Shown piece by piece: positions 14,230-23,667 of a DNA stretch of 64,000 nt (position 1 is its first letter; each line of letters starts with the position of its first letter). The position numbers and the translations under genes were made by a program. A model generated the notes under the pieces. It had not been told where the DNA came from. It saw only the letters and a list, made by a program, of their open reading frames with translations, and did no database searches. Origin of the DNA: Micromonospora sp. WMMD1082 (lineage in GTDB: Bacteria > Actinomycetota > Actinomycetes > Mycobacteriales > Micromonosporaceae); the NCBI RefSeq assembly GCF_029626175.1, contig NZ_JARUBM010000002.1, positions 5,411,001-5,475,000 of the forward strand. Direction: 5' to 3'.

Positions 14230-15384
14230 ATGCTGCGTAGCATCGGAGGCGTGCGCGAGCTGCTCCGCTCCGTGTGGGCCGAACCCCGTGCCCCGGGCCC
14301 GCCGGCGCGGGCCTGGCGGGACTGGGCGCTGGTGGGCGTGCTCGTACCACTCGCGATCCTCGAAGGAGTGTTCCGTTCCGACCTGGTGACGCCCGTCTTC
14401 TCGACGGTCGTCGCGCTGGCGCTGGTGCCGACGCTGTTGTGGCGCCGGACCAGGCCGTTGCTGATGGTCGCGATCGTCTTCACCACCACCGGCGTCGCCG
14501 CGCTGTTCGTCGGCCACGAACCGGAACTGGCCGCCATGGTGTACGTGCTGCTCCTGCCGTACGCGCTGGTCCGCTGGGGGTCCGGCCGGGAGGCGGTGGC
14601 CGGCGCCGCGCTCATCCTCGCCAAGATCTCGCTGTCGGTGGCCGTGGGTCACCTCGGCCTCGCGGACGCCCTCTCCGGCCTCGTGGTGATGGTCGCGGTC
14701 GTCGCCCTGGCCACCGCCCTGCGGTACCGGGCCCGGCTGTGGGCGCGCGGGCTCGACCAGGCCAAGCTGCGCGAACGGGAGCGGCTCGCCCGCGACCTGC
14801 ACGACACCGTGGCCCATCACGTCTCGGCGATGGCGATCCGCGCCCAGGCCGGGATCGCGGTGGCGCAGACCCGGCCGGACGCGGCGGTCGACGCGCTCCG
14901 CGTGATCGAGGCCGAGGCGACCCGGGCCCTCGCCGAGATGCGCACGATGGTGCGCGTCCTGCGCCGGGCCCAACCGGCCGACCTGGCGCCCAGCCCGGGC
15001 ATCCCGGACATCATGCGGCTGGCGCACCGGTCACCGCCCGGTCCGGTGGTCGACGTGCAGCTGCACGGCGATCTCGACGACATCCCGGCGACCGTCGGGA
15101 CCGCGATCTACCGGCTCGCCCAGGAGTCGGTGACGAACGCGCGACGGCACGCCCGGCATGCGACCCGCATCGAGGTCCGGGTCGCCGCCGAGCCCGGGTC
15201 CGTCCGCCTGCGGGTCAGCGACGACGGCGACACCAGCGCGATCCGCCCCGGTGCCGGCGGATTCGGCATCGTCGGCATGACGGAGCGGGCCGGCCTGCTC
15301 GGCGGCACCTGCGAGGCCGGCCCCAACCCCGACCGGGGCTGGACCGTGGCCGTGGCGCTGCCCCGGGCGCCCGCCGCCGCATAA
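14230..15384 (+). CDS. sensor histidine kinase, NarL/HisKA_3 family
   Basis: Membrane histidine kinase of 384 residues. The N-terminal half has about five hydrophobic spans (40-170) and no large extracellular domain. The phosphoacceptor is H191 in RDLHDTVAHHV, and a HATPase domain follows (LAQESVTNARRHA as N-box, DDGD, GFGIVGMTERAG as G-box). It should phosphorylate the response regulator encoded 7 bases downstream. The start is uncertain: this ATG has no clear ribosome site, and the GTG 21 bases later has GGAGG almost touching it. The open frame extends 44 codons further upstream but that part overlaps the divergent promoter region. Confidence 0.88.
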   Translation: MLRSIGGVRELLRSVWAEPRAPGPPARAWRDWALVGVLVPLAILEGVFRSDLVTPVFSTVVALALVPTLLWRRTRPLLMVAIVFTTTGVAALFVGHEPELAAMVYVLLLPYALVRWGSGREAVAGAALILAKISLSVAVGHLGLADALSGLVVMVAVVALATALRYRARLWARGLDQAKLRERERLARDLHDTVAHHVSAMAIRAQAGIAVAQTRPDAAVDALRVIEAEATRALAEMRTMVRVLRRAQPADLAPSPGIPDIMRLAHRSPPGPVVDVQLHGDLDDIPATVGTAIYRLAQESVTNARRHARHATRIEVRVAAEPGSVRLRVSDDGDTSAIRPGAGGFGIVGMTERAGLLGGTCEAGPNPDRGWTVAVALPRAPAAA

Positions 15385-15391
15385 TCGTGGC

Positions 15392-16054
15392 ATGGGCATC
15401 CGCGTGGTCGTCGCCGACGACCAGGAGATCGTCCGTACCGGGCTGACGATGATTCTCGACGCCCAGCCGGGCATCGAGGTGGTGGGCGAGGCGGGCGACG
15501 GTGGCCGGGCCGTCGAGCTGGCCCGGCGGCTGCGCCCGGACGTGTGCCTGTTCGACATCCGGATGCCCGGCGTGGACGGCATCGAGGCCACCCGCCGCCT
15601 CGCCGGCCCCACCGTCGCCGACCCGCTCGCCGTGGTCGTCATCACCACCTTCGACCTGGACGAGCACGTCTACGCCGCGCTGCGGGCGGGTGCGCGCGGC
15701 TTCCTGCTCAAGGACGCCGGCACGGCCCTGCTCACCCAGGCCGTGCGCGCCGCCGCCGACGGCGACGCGCTCATCGCGCCGAGCATCACCACCCGGCTGT
15801 TGCGGGCCTTCGCCGACGCGGGGCCCGCCGCGCCGCCGAGGCAGCCGATCGACGCGCTCACCGACCGGGAGGAGGAGGTGCTCGTCGCCGTCGCGCGGGG
15901 CCGCACCAACACCGAGATCGCCGACGAGCTGTACATCAGCCTCAGCACCGTCAAGACCCACATCGCCAGCCTGATGGGCAAGCTCGGCGCCCGGAACCGG
16001 GTCGAGATCGCCATGTGGGCGTACGAGACCGGTCGCGTCAGGGCGATAGGGTGA
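15392..16054 (+). CDS. LuxR/NarL family response regulator
   Basis: Two-domain regulator of 220 residues: receiver (1-120) with acidic pair D9-D10 and phosphoacceptor D55 in LFDIRMPG, conserved Thr (ITTFD) and Lys (LLKDAG); and a C-terminal LuxR-type helix-turn-helix (about 150-215, TDREEEVLVAVARGRTN, STVKTHIASLMGKLG). It is paired with the preceding histidine kinase. Targets are not evident; the neighbouring DUF2306 and serine hydrolase genes are candidates. Confidence 0.93.
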   Translation: MGIRVVVADDQEIVRTGLTMILDAQPGIEVVGEAGDGGRAVELARRLRPDVCLFDIRMPGVDGIEATRRLAGPTVADPLAVVVITTFDLDEHVYAALRAGARGFLLKDAGTALLTQAVRAAADGDALIAPSITTRLLRAFADAGPAAPPRQPIDALTDREEEVLVAVARGRTNTEIADELYISLSTVKTHIASLMGKLGARNRVEIAMWAYETGRVRAIG

Positions 16055-16100
16055 CCGCGTCACCATCACCGGCCCAGTGGTCTCCCGAGTGGAGGGTGGG

Positions 16101-17087
16101 ATGAGGACCGAGTTGCGCGACGGGGTGGCGGAGGCGCTGCGGGACGGGCGGTTGGCGGGTCTGCACGCCGCCGTGGTGGTCCGCGACGGCGAGACGCTCC
16201 TGGAGCACTACGGCGCGGGCACGGACTTCTGCTGGGGCCTCCCGCTGGGTGTCGTCGAGTTCGGGCCCGAGACGCTGCACGACCTGCGGTCGGTCACCAA
16301 GAGCATCACCGCACTGCTGTACGGCATCGCGCTCGGCGCGGGCCGCGTCCCGTCTCCCGAACAGCCGCTGCTGGGCCAGTTTCCGGAATACCCCGATCTC
16401 GCGGCCGATCCCGAGCGATCGAGGCTCACCGTGGAACATGCCCTGACGATGTCGCTGGGGCTGGAGTGGCGCGAGGACGTGCCGTACGACAGCCCGGCCA
16501 ACGCCGAGATCGCGATGGAACTCGCGCCGGACCGGTACCGGTACGTGCTGGAACGGCCGATCGTGGCACCACCCGGTGACCAGTGGCACTACTGCGGCGG
16601 TGCCAGCGCCCTGCTCGGTCGGCTGATCGCCGAGGGAGCCGGGCAGCCGCTGGCGCAGTACGCGCGAACGGTCCTGTTCGCGCCGCTGGGCATCCACAAT
16701 GTCGAGTGGACAGTCGGCGTGGACGGGGTGGCCTCGGCCGCGTCCGGGTTGCGGCTCACCCCGCGCGACCTGGCCAGGATCGGCGAGCTGGTGCTCGCCG
16801 ACGGCGCGTGGGACGGTCGTCAGATCGTCCCCGCCGAGTGGATCCGGACGATGCTCCGGCCCCGGCTGGAGACCACCTGGGGCGCGCACTACGGCTACCA
16901 GTGGTATCTGGAGACCGTGGCGGACCATCGCCTGGCGAGCGGCCACGGCAACGGTGGCCAGCGCCTCGTCGTCGTGCCGGAGCTGGGCGTCACCGTGGCC
17001 ATCACGGCCGGCAACTACGACGACCCCGACCAGTGGCAGACCTCGGCGACGCTGCTGGAGCACGTCATCCTGCCCGCGCTGCACTGA
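16101..17087 (+). CDS. serine hydrolase, class C beta-lactamase fold
   Basis: Beta-lactamase-related or esterase-type hydrolase of 328 residues. The nucleophile motif S64-V-T-K67 is intact. A Tyr motif is seen in WHYCGGAS (YCG in place of the usual YxN), and the third motif is HGNGG. There is no signal peptide, so it is probably a cytoplasmic esterase or peptidase rather than a drug-resistance enzyme. The start is the ATG after GGAGGG; the gene lies 46 bases after the response regulator and may be co-transcribed. Substrate unknown. Confidence 0.85.
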   Translation: MRTELRDGVAEALRDGRLAGLHAAVVVRDGETLLEHYGAGTDFCWGLPLGVVEFGPETLHDLRSVTKSITALLYGIALGAGRVPSPEQPLLGQFPEYPDLAADPERSRLTVEHALTMSLGLEWREDVPYDSPANAEIAMELAPDRYRYVLERPIVAPPGDQWHYCGGASALLGRLIAEGAGQPLAQYARTVLFAPLGIHNVEWTVGVDGVASAASGLRLTPRDLARIGELVLADGAWDGRQIVPAEWIRTMLRPRLETTWGAHYGYQWYLETVADHRLASGHGNGGQRLVVVPELGVTVAITAGNYDDPDQWQTSATLLEHVILPALH

Positions 17088-17235
17088 CGCCGGAGTGTCT
17101 TTACACGGCGTTCACGGCGCCTTCCCACGGGGCGGGATCTATTGATCGCAATACCTGCGACAATCCTGTCGTCCCTGCCATCCCCCAGCCGGGTACCCCC
17201 ACCCGCCGTGGCAGGAGACAGTCAGGAGTCGCGCA

Positions 17236-17868
17236 GTGGCCCACGCCCACAAGGCCGCCCTCGCCACGGTGGTCGCCGTCGTCCTCTCCGTCCTACTGGT
17301 CCCGCCGCCGGCCCACGCCACACCGCCCAACATCCCCGCGTACAGCACGGCGGTGAGCCGGCTCAACTCGCTCACCGTCCGGGCCGAGGCCAACCAGTCC
17401 AGCTACCGGCGGGACCTGTTCCCGCACTGGATCACGATCACCGGCACCTGCAACACCCGCGAGCAGGTCCTCAAGCGCGACGGCAGCAACGTCGTCGTCG
17501 GCTCCGACTGCTATCCGACCTCCGGGTCGTGGTACAGCCCCTACGACGGCGTGACCCGTACGAATCCGGCCGACATCTCGATCGACCACGTGGTGCCGCT
17601 CGCCGAGGCGTGGCGGTCCGGGGCCTCCTCCTGGACCACCGCGCGGCGCCAGACCTACGCCAACGACCTCGGCGGCCCCGAGCTGTGGGCGGTCACCGGC
17701 AGCGTCAACTCGTCCAAGGGCGACCGGGATCCGGCCAACTGGAAGCCGCCGCGCGCCGCGTTCCACTGCACCTATGCCCGTGCCTGGATCCAGGTGAAGT
17801 GGTACTACGGCCTCTCCGTCGACAGCGCGGAGAAGTCGGCGCTGAACACCATGCTCAACACCTGCTGA
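17236..17868 (+). CDS. secreted HNH endonuclease family protein (DUF1524-like)
   Basis: Extracellular nuclease-like protein of 210 residues. A signal peptide (about 1-28, ending PAHA) precedes the mature chain. The core motif is D-H-V-V-P-L with catalytic H118, followed by EAWRSGASSWT and a conserved NSSKGDRDPANW segment that supplies the later HNH metal ligands; Cys pairs suggest disulfides. Members are common in Streptomyces and Micromonospora, probably for DNA scavenging or killing. GTG start with CAGGAG about 9 bases upstream. A double hairpin follows. Confidence 0.88.
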   Translation: MAHAHKAALATVVAVVLSVLLVPPPAHATPPNIPAYSTAVSRLNSLTVRAEANQSSYRRDLFPHWITITGTCNTREQVLKRDGSNVVVGSDCYPTSGSWYSPYDGVTRTNPADISIDHVVPLAEAWRSGASSWTTARRQTYANDLGGPELWAVTGSVNSSKGDRDPANWKPPRAAFHCTYARAWIQVKWYYGLSVDSAEKSALNTMLNTC

Positions 17869-17882
17869 CGTTCCACCCAGCG

Positions 17883-17929
17883 GGCCACCCCCGGTGGCCG
17901 GGGCGTGCCACCGACCGGTGGTACGCCCC
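17883..17929. terminator. double hairpin terminator
   Basis: A 7-bp stem (GGCCACC/GGTGGCC, 3-base loop) is followed at once by a 13-bp stem (GGGGCGTGCCACC with one wobble). It separates the convergent HNH nuclease gene and cobF. Confidence 0.7.
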
Positions 17930-17955
17930 TGCCGCCCGTGCGGGTGGTGCCCCGG

Positions 17956-18732
17956 TCACGGTCCGGCCGGGTCGCGGCGACGTAGCAGGTACGTGTCCAT
18001 GATCCAGCCCTTGCGTTCGCGGGCCTCCCGGCGCGTCGCGACGATCCGCGCGGCGACCTCCCGCAGCGGACCCGCGACGAGAATCTCGTCCGGGGTGCCG
18101 AGGTAGGCACCCCAGTAGATGTCCAGCTCCTCGTCCACGTACCGGGTGAAGGCACAGTGGGCGTCGAGCATCACCACGATGTCGTCGACGTCGGCCGGCA
18201 ACCGCGCGGCGAGGCGGCGGCCCGTGGTGACCAGGAACGGGCGGCCGACCCGGTTGAGGCCGATCCGGTGCCGGGCGGCGAGCGTCGCCACGCTGCTCAC
18301 CCCGGGGATCACGGTGTGGGCGAAGCTGACCCGCCCCCGGGCCAGGATCTCCTCGACCACGGCGAGGGTGCTGTCGTAGAGCGCCGGATCGCCCCAGACC
18401 AGGAAGGCGCCGCAGCCGTCGGCCGCCAGGTGCTCGGCGATGGCCGCCTCCAGCAGGGTGGCGCGCTCGCGCCGCCAGTCGTCCACCGCCCTGGCGTACC
18501 CGTCGGCGGTGCGGTCCCGGTCGGGATCCCGAAGCTCGACCACCCGGTGACCGGGCCGGGCGAAGCGGACCATCAGCTCCTGCCGCAGCGCGATCAGGTC
18601 GTGTTTCTCGGCGCCCTTGTCGAGCAGGAAGAAGACGTCTGCCTGCCGGATCGCCTCGGCGGCGGCCAGGGTGAGCTGGCCCGGATCGCCGGCACCGATG
18701 CCGATGACGAGTATCGTCCGCATCCGCCTCAC
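17956..18732 (-). CDS. cobF: precorrin-6A synthase (deacetylating)
   Basis: SAM-dependent methyltransferase of 258 residues that methylates C1 of precorrin-5 with release of acetate, giving precorrin-6A in the aerobic cobalamin pathway. The tetrapyrrole methylase fold shows GIGAGDPGQLT near residue 10, WGDPALYDST and VIPGVSSVATLAA. The GTG start overlaps the cobM stop as GTGA, indicating translational coupling; an ATG three codons later is an alternative with GAGGCGG upstream. It is the last gene of cobL-cobM-cobF. The presence of CobF rather than CbiD marks the oxygen-dependent pathway. Confidence 0.94.
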   Translation of the reverse strand: MRRMRTILVIGIGAGDPGQLTLAAAEAIRQADVFFLLDKGAEKHDLIALRQELMVRFARPGHRVVELRDPDRDRTADGYARAVDDWRRERATLLEAAIAEHLAADGCGAFLVWGDPALYDSTLAVVEEILARGRVSFAHTVIPGVSSVATLAARHRIGLNRVGRPFLVTTGRRLAARLPADVDDIVVMLDAHCAFTRYVDEELDIYWGAYLGTPDEILVAGPLREVAARIVATRREARERKGWIMDTYLLRRRDPAGP

Positions 18733-19499
18733 CCCGCCGGGTCGGCCGGGCGCGGGGCGTGGCGGTCCCGGCCGGGGGAGTAGAGATAGCTGTCCGGGAA
18801 GCCGTCGGCGGCGAGGACGGCACCGACGATGATCACGGCGGTACGGCGGATCCCGTGGGCCTCGACCTGGTCGGCGATGTCGGCCAGGGTGCCGCGCAGG
18901 ATCGTCTCGTCGGGCCGGCTGGCGTTGGCGACCACCGCCACCGGACAGTCGCCGCCGTAGTGGTCGACCAACCGGTCGGCGAGTTGGCGGGTGCGGGCGA
19001 CGGCCAGATGCAGCACCAGGGTGGCGCGGCTGCGACCCAACTCGGCGAGGTCCTCGCCGGGCGGCATCGGCGTCGAGCGGGCCTGGGTACGGGTGAGGAT
19101 CACGGTCTGGCCCACCGTCGGCACCGTCAGTTCCCGGCGCAGCGCGGCGGCCGCCGCCGCGTAGGCGGGCACCCCCGGGACGATCTCGTACGGCACACCG
19201 GCGGCGTCGAGCCGGCGGGCCTGCTCGGCCACCGCGCTGAACACGGCCGGGTCACCGGAGCAGAGCCGCGCCACGTCCTGCCCGTCGCGGTGCGCGTCGG
19301 TCATCGCGGCGACGATCTCGTCGAGGGTCAGCTCGGCGGTGTCGACCAGCCGGGCACCGGGCGGGCAGGTGGCGAGCAGGTCGGCGGGGACGAGGCTGCC
19401 GGCGTACAGGCAGACCGGGGCACGGGCGAGGAGGCGCTGGCCGCGTACGGTGATCAGGTCGGCGGCGCCCGGCCCCGCGCCGATGAAGTAGGCGGTCAT
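18729..19499 (-). CDS. cobM: precorrin-4 C11-methyltransferase
   Basis: Methylates precorrin-4 at C11 to precorrin-5 (256 residues). Typical motifs are IGAGPGAADLITVRG at the N-terminus, LCSGDPAVFSA, and VPGVPAYAAAAA. The start overlaps the cobL stop as ATGA and its own stop overlaps cobF as GTGA. The frame extends upstream inside cobL but is a shadow there. Confidence 0.95.
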   Translation of the reverse strand: MTAYFIGAGPGAADLITVRGQRLLARAPVCLYAGSLVPADLLATCPPGARLVDTAELTLDEIVAAMTDAHRDGQDVARLCSGDPAVFSAVAEQARRLDAAGVPYEIVPGVPAYAAAAAALRRELTVPTVGQTVILTRTQARSTPMPPGEDLAELGRSRATLVLHLAVARTRQLADRLVDHYGGDCPVAVVANASRPDETILRGTLADIADQVEAHGIRRTAVIIVGAVLAADGFPDSYLYSPGRDRHAPRPADPAG

Positions 19500-20722
19500 G
19501 GCCTGCGCACCGCCCACTGCACCACCGGTCGGGCGGGCGCCCAGCCGGTGAAGCTGCCCAGCGGCGCGGCGCGTTCCACCGACAGGCGGGTGAGGTCGCC
19601 CCCGTGCCGGGCCGCCCGGTCGACCAGTTCGCGTTCGCCTTCGAGGGTGACGGCGTGGGCGACGAGCCGCCCGCCGGGGCGCAGCGCGTCCCACGCCGCG
19701 TCGCACACCCCCGGCGTGGTGAGCCCGCCACCGATGAACACCGCGTCGGGGGCGGGCAGCCCGGCGAGCGCGTCCGGCGCCTGGCCGCGTACCACCCGCA
19801 GGTGCGGCACGCCGAGCCGGCGGGCGTTCGCGGCGATGCGCTCGGCGCGGTCGTCGCGGTTCTCCACCGCCACGGCGGCGGTGGCCGGGTCGCTGCGCAG
19901 CCATTCCACGGCGATGCTGCCGCTGCCGGCCCCGACGTCCCAGAGCAGCTCACCGGCGGTGGGGGAGAGGCGGGACAGGGCGAGCGCCCGCGCCTCCCGC
20001 TTGGTGAGGGCGCCGTCGTGGTCGAAGGCGTCGTCGGGCAACCCCGGCACCGTGGACAGCACGCGGGTGCCGGCCGCGGCCACGACCCGGACGGCGACGA
20101 CGTTGAGCGGGTCGCCCGGCTCGGCGCCCCACTCCTGCGCCCGGCCGTCGACGCGGTGTTCCCGCTCGGCGCCCAGCGCGGCGAGCACCGTCATCTCGCT
20201 GGGGCCGTACCCGGCGTCGGTGAGCAGGCGGGCGACGGCGGCCGGGGTGGCGCCGTCCCGGCTGAGAACCAGCAACAGCCGGTCGGGGACCAGGTCGCGG
20301 CGGATGCCGTCCAGGTCACGGGCCACCGCGCTGCGGACGGTGACCCGCTCCACCGGCCAGCCCAGCCGGCCGCAGGCCAGCGCGATCGCCGACGGGTGGG
20401 TGAGCACCCGGATCCGCTCGGCGCCGACCAGCCGCGCCAGGTGCGTGCCGATGCCGAACCACATCGGATCACCGCTGGCCAGCACGCCGATCCGCCGTCC
20501 GGCGTGGGCGGCGAGCAGGTCGGGCAGGGCGGGCAGCAGCGGCGTCGGCCAGGGCACCCGCTGCGCCGGCACGGTCGCCGGCAGCAGGTCGAGGTGCCGT
20601 TGCCCGCCGAGGATCACCTGCGCCCGCGCGAGCGCGCTGCGGCCGCTCTCGCCGAGGCCCGCCCAGCCGTCCGCGCCGATGCCGACGACGGTGACCGGCT
20701 CGTCGGATGTCAAGGACTTCAC
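19496..20722 (-). CDS. cobL: precorrin-6Y C5,15-methyltransferase (decarboxylating)
   Basis: Bifunctional enzyme of 408 residues that adds the C5 and C15 methyl groups and decarboxylates the C12 acetate side chain, turning precorrin-6B into precorrin-8X. The N-terminal CbiE-like half (about 1-200: GIGADGWAGL, ASGDPMWFGIG) is fused to a CbiT-like half (about 225-408: DVGAGSGSIAVEWLR SAM-binding loop). GTG is taken as start since the similarity begins immediately after it. It is the first gene of the leftward cob operon and shares its upstream region with the rightward riboswitch-controlled chelatase gene; no riboswitch was seen on this strand. Confidence 0.94.
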   Translation of the reverse strand: MKSLTSDEPVTVVGIGADGWAGLGESGRSALARAQVILGGQRHLDLLPATVPAQRVPWPTPLLPALPDLLAAHAGRRIGVLASGDPMWFGIGTHLARLVGAERIRVLTHPSAIALACGRLGWPVERVTVRSAVARDLDGIRRDLVPDRLLLVLSRDGATPAAVARLLTDAGYGPSEMTVLAALGAEREHRVDGRAQEWGAEPGDPLNVVAVRVVAAAGTRVLSTVPGLPDDAFDHDGALTKREARALALSRLSPTAGELLWDVGAGSGSIAVEWLRSDPATAAVAVENRDDRAERIAANARRLGVPHLRVVRGQAPDALAGLPAPDAVFIGGGLTTPGVCDAAWDALRPGGRLVAHAVTLEGERELVDRAARHGGDLTRLSVERAAPLGSFTGWAPARPVVQWAVRRP

Positions 20723-20784
20723 GCGGCGCAACGGTAGTCCAGCAGATCGCGGCCCTGCCGCCCCGGGGGCGGGTGTGACATCAT

Positions 20785-20915
20785 CGGCGGCGACGGCGCG
20801 GTGAGGAACACCGGTGGGTCGGCCCGGCAGGGTCGGCGACTCCGGGGCGGTCCCGCCACTGTGACCGGTGCGGCTCGCCTGCCGCGTCCGGGAGCCAGAC
20901 ACTCGTCCCGCCGTA
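20785..20915 (+). promoter_or_regulatory. cobalamin riboswitch upstream of the chelatase gene
   Basis: Contains the B12-box hallmarks GCGGTCCCGCCACTGTGACCG and, after a variable arm, GGGAGCCAGACACTC. It is of the short actinobacterial type also seen before cobN and cbtB. The segment between CCGGTG and CGACTCCGG carries about 20 extra bases built around a repeated GGGTCGG, so the hairpin is longer than normal. The 75-base expression platform has an 8-bp stem (CCGCGCCG/CGGCGCGG). It should switch off the chelatase-cobO-cobB operon when cobalamin is abundant. Confidence 0.85.
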
Positions 20916-20992
20916 CCGCGCCGCCAGCGCCGCTGTGCGCCGGCGCGGTCAGTGACCGCCGTGGGCGAGGACACCCGCGCGAGGTGAAAGGT

Positions 20993-23053
20993 GTGGCCGT
21001 GCGGTCGTACCCGTTCTCCGCCGTCGTCGGCATGGACGACATGGCGTTGGCGTTGAATCTGTGCGCGGTCTCCCCGGCCATCGGTGGCGTGCTGGTGCGG
21101 GGTGAGAAGGGCACCGCGAAGTCCACCACGGTCCGGGCCCTGACAGCCCTGCTGCCGCCCGTCGAGGTGGTGGCGGAGTGCCGCTTCTCCTGCGACCCGG
21201 CGGCGACCGACCCGTACTGCCCGGACGGCCCGCATCCGGCCTCGCCGCCGGCCCGCACCCGGCCCGCCCGGCTGGTGGAGCTGCCGGTCGGCGCCGGCGA
21301 GGACCGCGTCCTCGGCGCGCTGCACCTCGAACGCGCCCTCAGCGAGGGCGTGACCGCGTACGATCCGGGCCTGCTGGCCGCCGCGCACCGGGGCCTGCTC
21401 TACGTCGACGAGGTCAACCTGCTGCACGACCATCTGGTCGACGTGCTGCTCGACGCGGCGGCGATGGGGCGCGCCACGGTGGAACGCGAGGGCGTGTCGG
21501 TGACCCATGCGGCCCGGTTCGTGCTGGTGGGCACGATGAACCCGGAGGAGGGGGAGCTGCGGCCGCAGCTGCTGGACCGCTTCGGCCTCACCGTCGAGGT
21601 GGCCGCCAGCCGGGATCCGCAGGTGCGGGCCGAGGTGATGCGCCGGCGGCTGGCGTACGAGGCGGACCCGGACGGCTTCGCCGCCCGCTACGCCGACGCG
21701 GACGCGGCGCTGGGCGCCCGGGTCGCCCGGGCCAGGACGCTGCTGCCGGCGGTACGCCTCGACGACGCCACGGTGCTGCGCATCGCCACCCTCTGCGCCG
21801 CCGCCGAGGTGGACGGGATGCGCGCGGATCTGGTCATCGCCCGCACCGCCACGGCACACGCCGCCTGGTGCGGGCGTACCGAGGTGACCGTTGCCGATGT
21901 GCGGGTCGCCGCCCGGCTGGCCCTGCCGCACCGCCAGCGCCGCAACCCCTTCGACCCGCCCCGAGCCGACGACGCGGACCTCGACCGCGCGCTGAGCGAC
22001 GCCGGGCTGGACGAGCCGGAGCCGCCGTCGGACGACCCGACACCCCCCGACGATCCGGGTGGCCCCGACGACCCGGACGGCCCTGACGACCCCGACGGCG
22101 GCCCTCCCGACGGCGGCGGGCCGGGTGGCGGGACGGAGAACGGGCGGGCCGACGAGCGGCACACCGACCCCCGGCCCGACGGGCAGACCAACGGGGACCG
22201 GCCGGCACCGGCGCCGGTACCGGCGGCCGCCCCCTACCGGGCGCGGCTGCTGCGCATCACCGGCACCGGAGCCGGCGCCGCCGGGCGCCGATCCGCGGCC
22301 CTGACCACCAGCGGGCGTACGGTCGGCGCGCGGCGCCCCACCGGCGGGGCGGCCGGGCGGCCGGACCTGGTGGCGACGCTGCGCGCCGCCGCACCGCACC
22401 AGCGGGCCCGTGGCCGGCGAGGGCCGGGTCTCCTGGTCCGCCCGGTGGACGTCCGGCTGCCGGTGCGGCACGGCCGGGAGAGCAACCTGATCCTGTTCTG
22501 CCTGGACGCCTCCGGCTCGATGGGCGCCCGGCAGCGCGTCGGCGCGGTCAAGGCCGCGGTGCTGTCCCTGCTGCTCGACGCCTACCAGCGCCGCGACAAG
22601 GTCGGGCTGGTGACCTTCCGGGCCGCCGACGCGGAGGTGGCCCTGCCTCCGACCGCCAGCGTGGAGGTCGCCGCCGCCCGCCTGGCCACCCTGCCGACCG
22701 GCGGCCGTACCCCGTTGGCGGAGGGGCTGCTGCGTGCCCGGGAGGTGCTGCGCGTCGAACGGATCCGCGACCCGCGTCGGCGCCCGTTGCTGGTGGTGGT
22801 CACCGACGGCCGCGCCACCGCCGGCCCGGACGCCGTGGGCCGGACCCGGCGGGCCGCTCGGCTGCTCGCCGCCGATGGCACCCCGGCCGTGGTCGTCGAC
22901 TGCGAGCAGGGCCGGGTCCGGATGCGGCTGGCCGCCGAACTCGCCGCCCTTCTCGGCGCGGAACACCTTCCCCTGGAGGGCGTCGCCGCCGACCCGCTGA
23001 CCCACGCGGTGCGGTCCCACACCGCCGGCCGGACCACGAGGAGGGCCGCCTGA
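20993..23053 (+). CDS. cobalt chelatase subunit, ChlI-ChlD fusion type
   Basis: Magnesium-chelatase-like ATPase of 686 residues that probably works with CobN to insert cobalt. AAA+ domain at 1-310 (Walker [10 protein letters not shown] near 37, sensor [20 protein letters not shown]), an acidic Asp/Pro/Gly-rich linker (about 345-410), and a C-terminal VWA domain with the MIDAS motif D505-A-S-G-S. This fusion replaces the separate CobS and CobT of proteobacteria, as is usual in actinomycetes. GTG start with GAGG eight bases upstream; the frame runs further upstream through the riboswitch and is not coding there. Its stop overlaps the cobO start by one base. Confidence 0.92.
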   Translation: MAVRSYPFSAVVGMDDMALALNLCAVSPAIGGVLVRGEKGTAKSTTVRALTALLPPVEVVAECRFSCDPAATDPYCPDGPHPASPPARTRPARLVELPVGAGEDRVLGALHLERALSEGVTAYDPGLLAAAHRGLLYVDEVNLLHDHLVDVLLDAAAMGRATVEREGVSVTHAARFVLVGTMNPEEGELRPQLLDRFGLTVEVAASRDPQVRAEVMRRRLAYEADPDGFAARYADADAALGARVARARTLLPAVRLDDATVLRIATLCAAAEVDGMRADLVIARTATAHAAWCGRTEVTVADVRVAARLALPHRQRRNPFDPPRADDADLDRALSDAGLDEPEPPSDDPTPPDDPGGPDDPDGPDDPDGGPPDGGGPGGGTENGRADERHTDPRPDGQTNGDRPAPAPVPAAAPYRARLLRITGTGAGAAGRRSAALTTSGRTVGARRPTGGAAGRPDLVATLRAAAPHQRARGRRGPGLLVRPVDVRLPVRHGRESNLILFCLDASGSMGARQRVGAVKAAVLSLLLDAYQRRDKVGLVTFRAADAEVALPPTASVEVAAARLATLPTGGRTPLAEGLLRAREVLRVERIRDPRRRPLLVVVTDGRATAGPDAVGRTRRAARLLAADGTPAVVVDCEQGRVRMRLAAELAALLGAEHLPLEGVAADPLTHAVRSHTAGRTTRRAA

Positions 23054-23667
23054 TGCCACAGGGACAACCCGTCACCGTCCCCGACGACGGGCTCACCACC
23101 CGCCAGCGCCGCCACCGACCGCTGCTGATGGTCCACACCGGACAGATGAAGGGCAAGTCCACCGCCGCGTTCGGGCTCGCGCTGCGCGGCTGGAACCAGG
23201 GCTGGTCGATCGCGGTCTTCCAGTTCGTCAAGAGCGCCAAGTGGAGCGTCGGCGAGGAGAACGCGCTGCGCGCCCTCGGCCAGCTCCACGAGCGGACCGG
23301 GCAGGGCGGCCCGGTCGCCTGGTACAAGATGGGCGCCGGCTGGAGCTGGAGCCGCACCCGGGGCACCGAGACCGACCACGCCGCGCAGGCCGCCGAGGGC
23401 TGGGCCGAGATCAAGCGTCGGCTCGCCGCGAGCGAACACGACCTCTACGTGCTCGACGAGTTCACCTACCCGATGAAGTGGGGCTGGATCGACGTCGACG
23501 ACGTGGTGGCGACGCTGCGGCAGCGACCCGGCCACCAGCACGTCGTCATCACCGGCCGGGACGCCGATCCACGACTGGTCGACGCCGCGGACCTGGTCAC
23601 CGAGATGACCAAGATCAAGCATCCGATGGACGCCGGGCAGAAGGGCCAGCGGGGCATCGAATGGTGA
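23053..23667 (+). CDS. cobO: cob(I)yrinic acid a,c-diamide adenosyltransferase
   Basis: Transfers the adenosyl group of ATP to Co(I) corrinoids (204 residues). The P-loop TGQMKGKSTAAFG is near 33-45, with FQFVKSAKW, GEENAL and YVLDEFTYPMKWGW downstream, all typical of the CobA/CobO family. Overlaps the upstream gene by one base (TGATG) and the downstream cobB start by 7 bases. Confidence 0.96.
   Translation: MPQGQPVTVPDDGLTTRQRRHRPLLMVHTGQMKGKSTAAFGLALRGWNQGWSIAVFQFVKSAKWSVGEENALRALGQLHERTGQGGPVAWYKMGAGWSWSRTRGTETDHAAQAAEGWAEIKRRLAASEHDLYVLDEFTYPMKWGWIDVDDVVATLRQRPGHQHVVITGRDADPRLVDAADLVTEMTKIKHPMDAGQKGQRGIEW

Noticed and set aside
16101..17087. Beta-lactam resistance gene
   Set aside because: It has a beta-lactamase-type fold but no signal peptide and an atypical second motif; an esterase or peptidase role is more likely.
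19496..23059. Minus-strand frame of 1187 codons ending in cobL
   Set aside because: The part upstream of 20722 reads antisense through the riboswitch and chelatase gene and has no homology.
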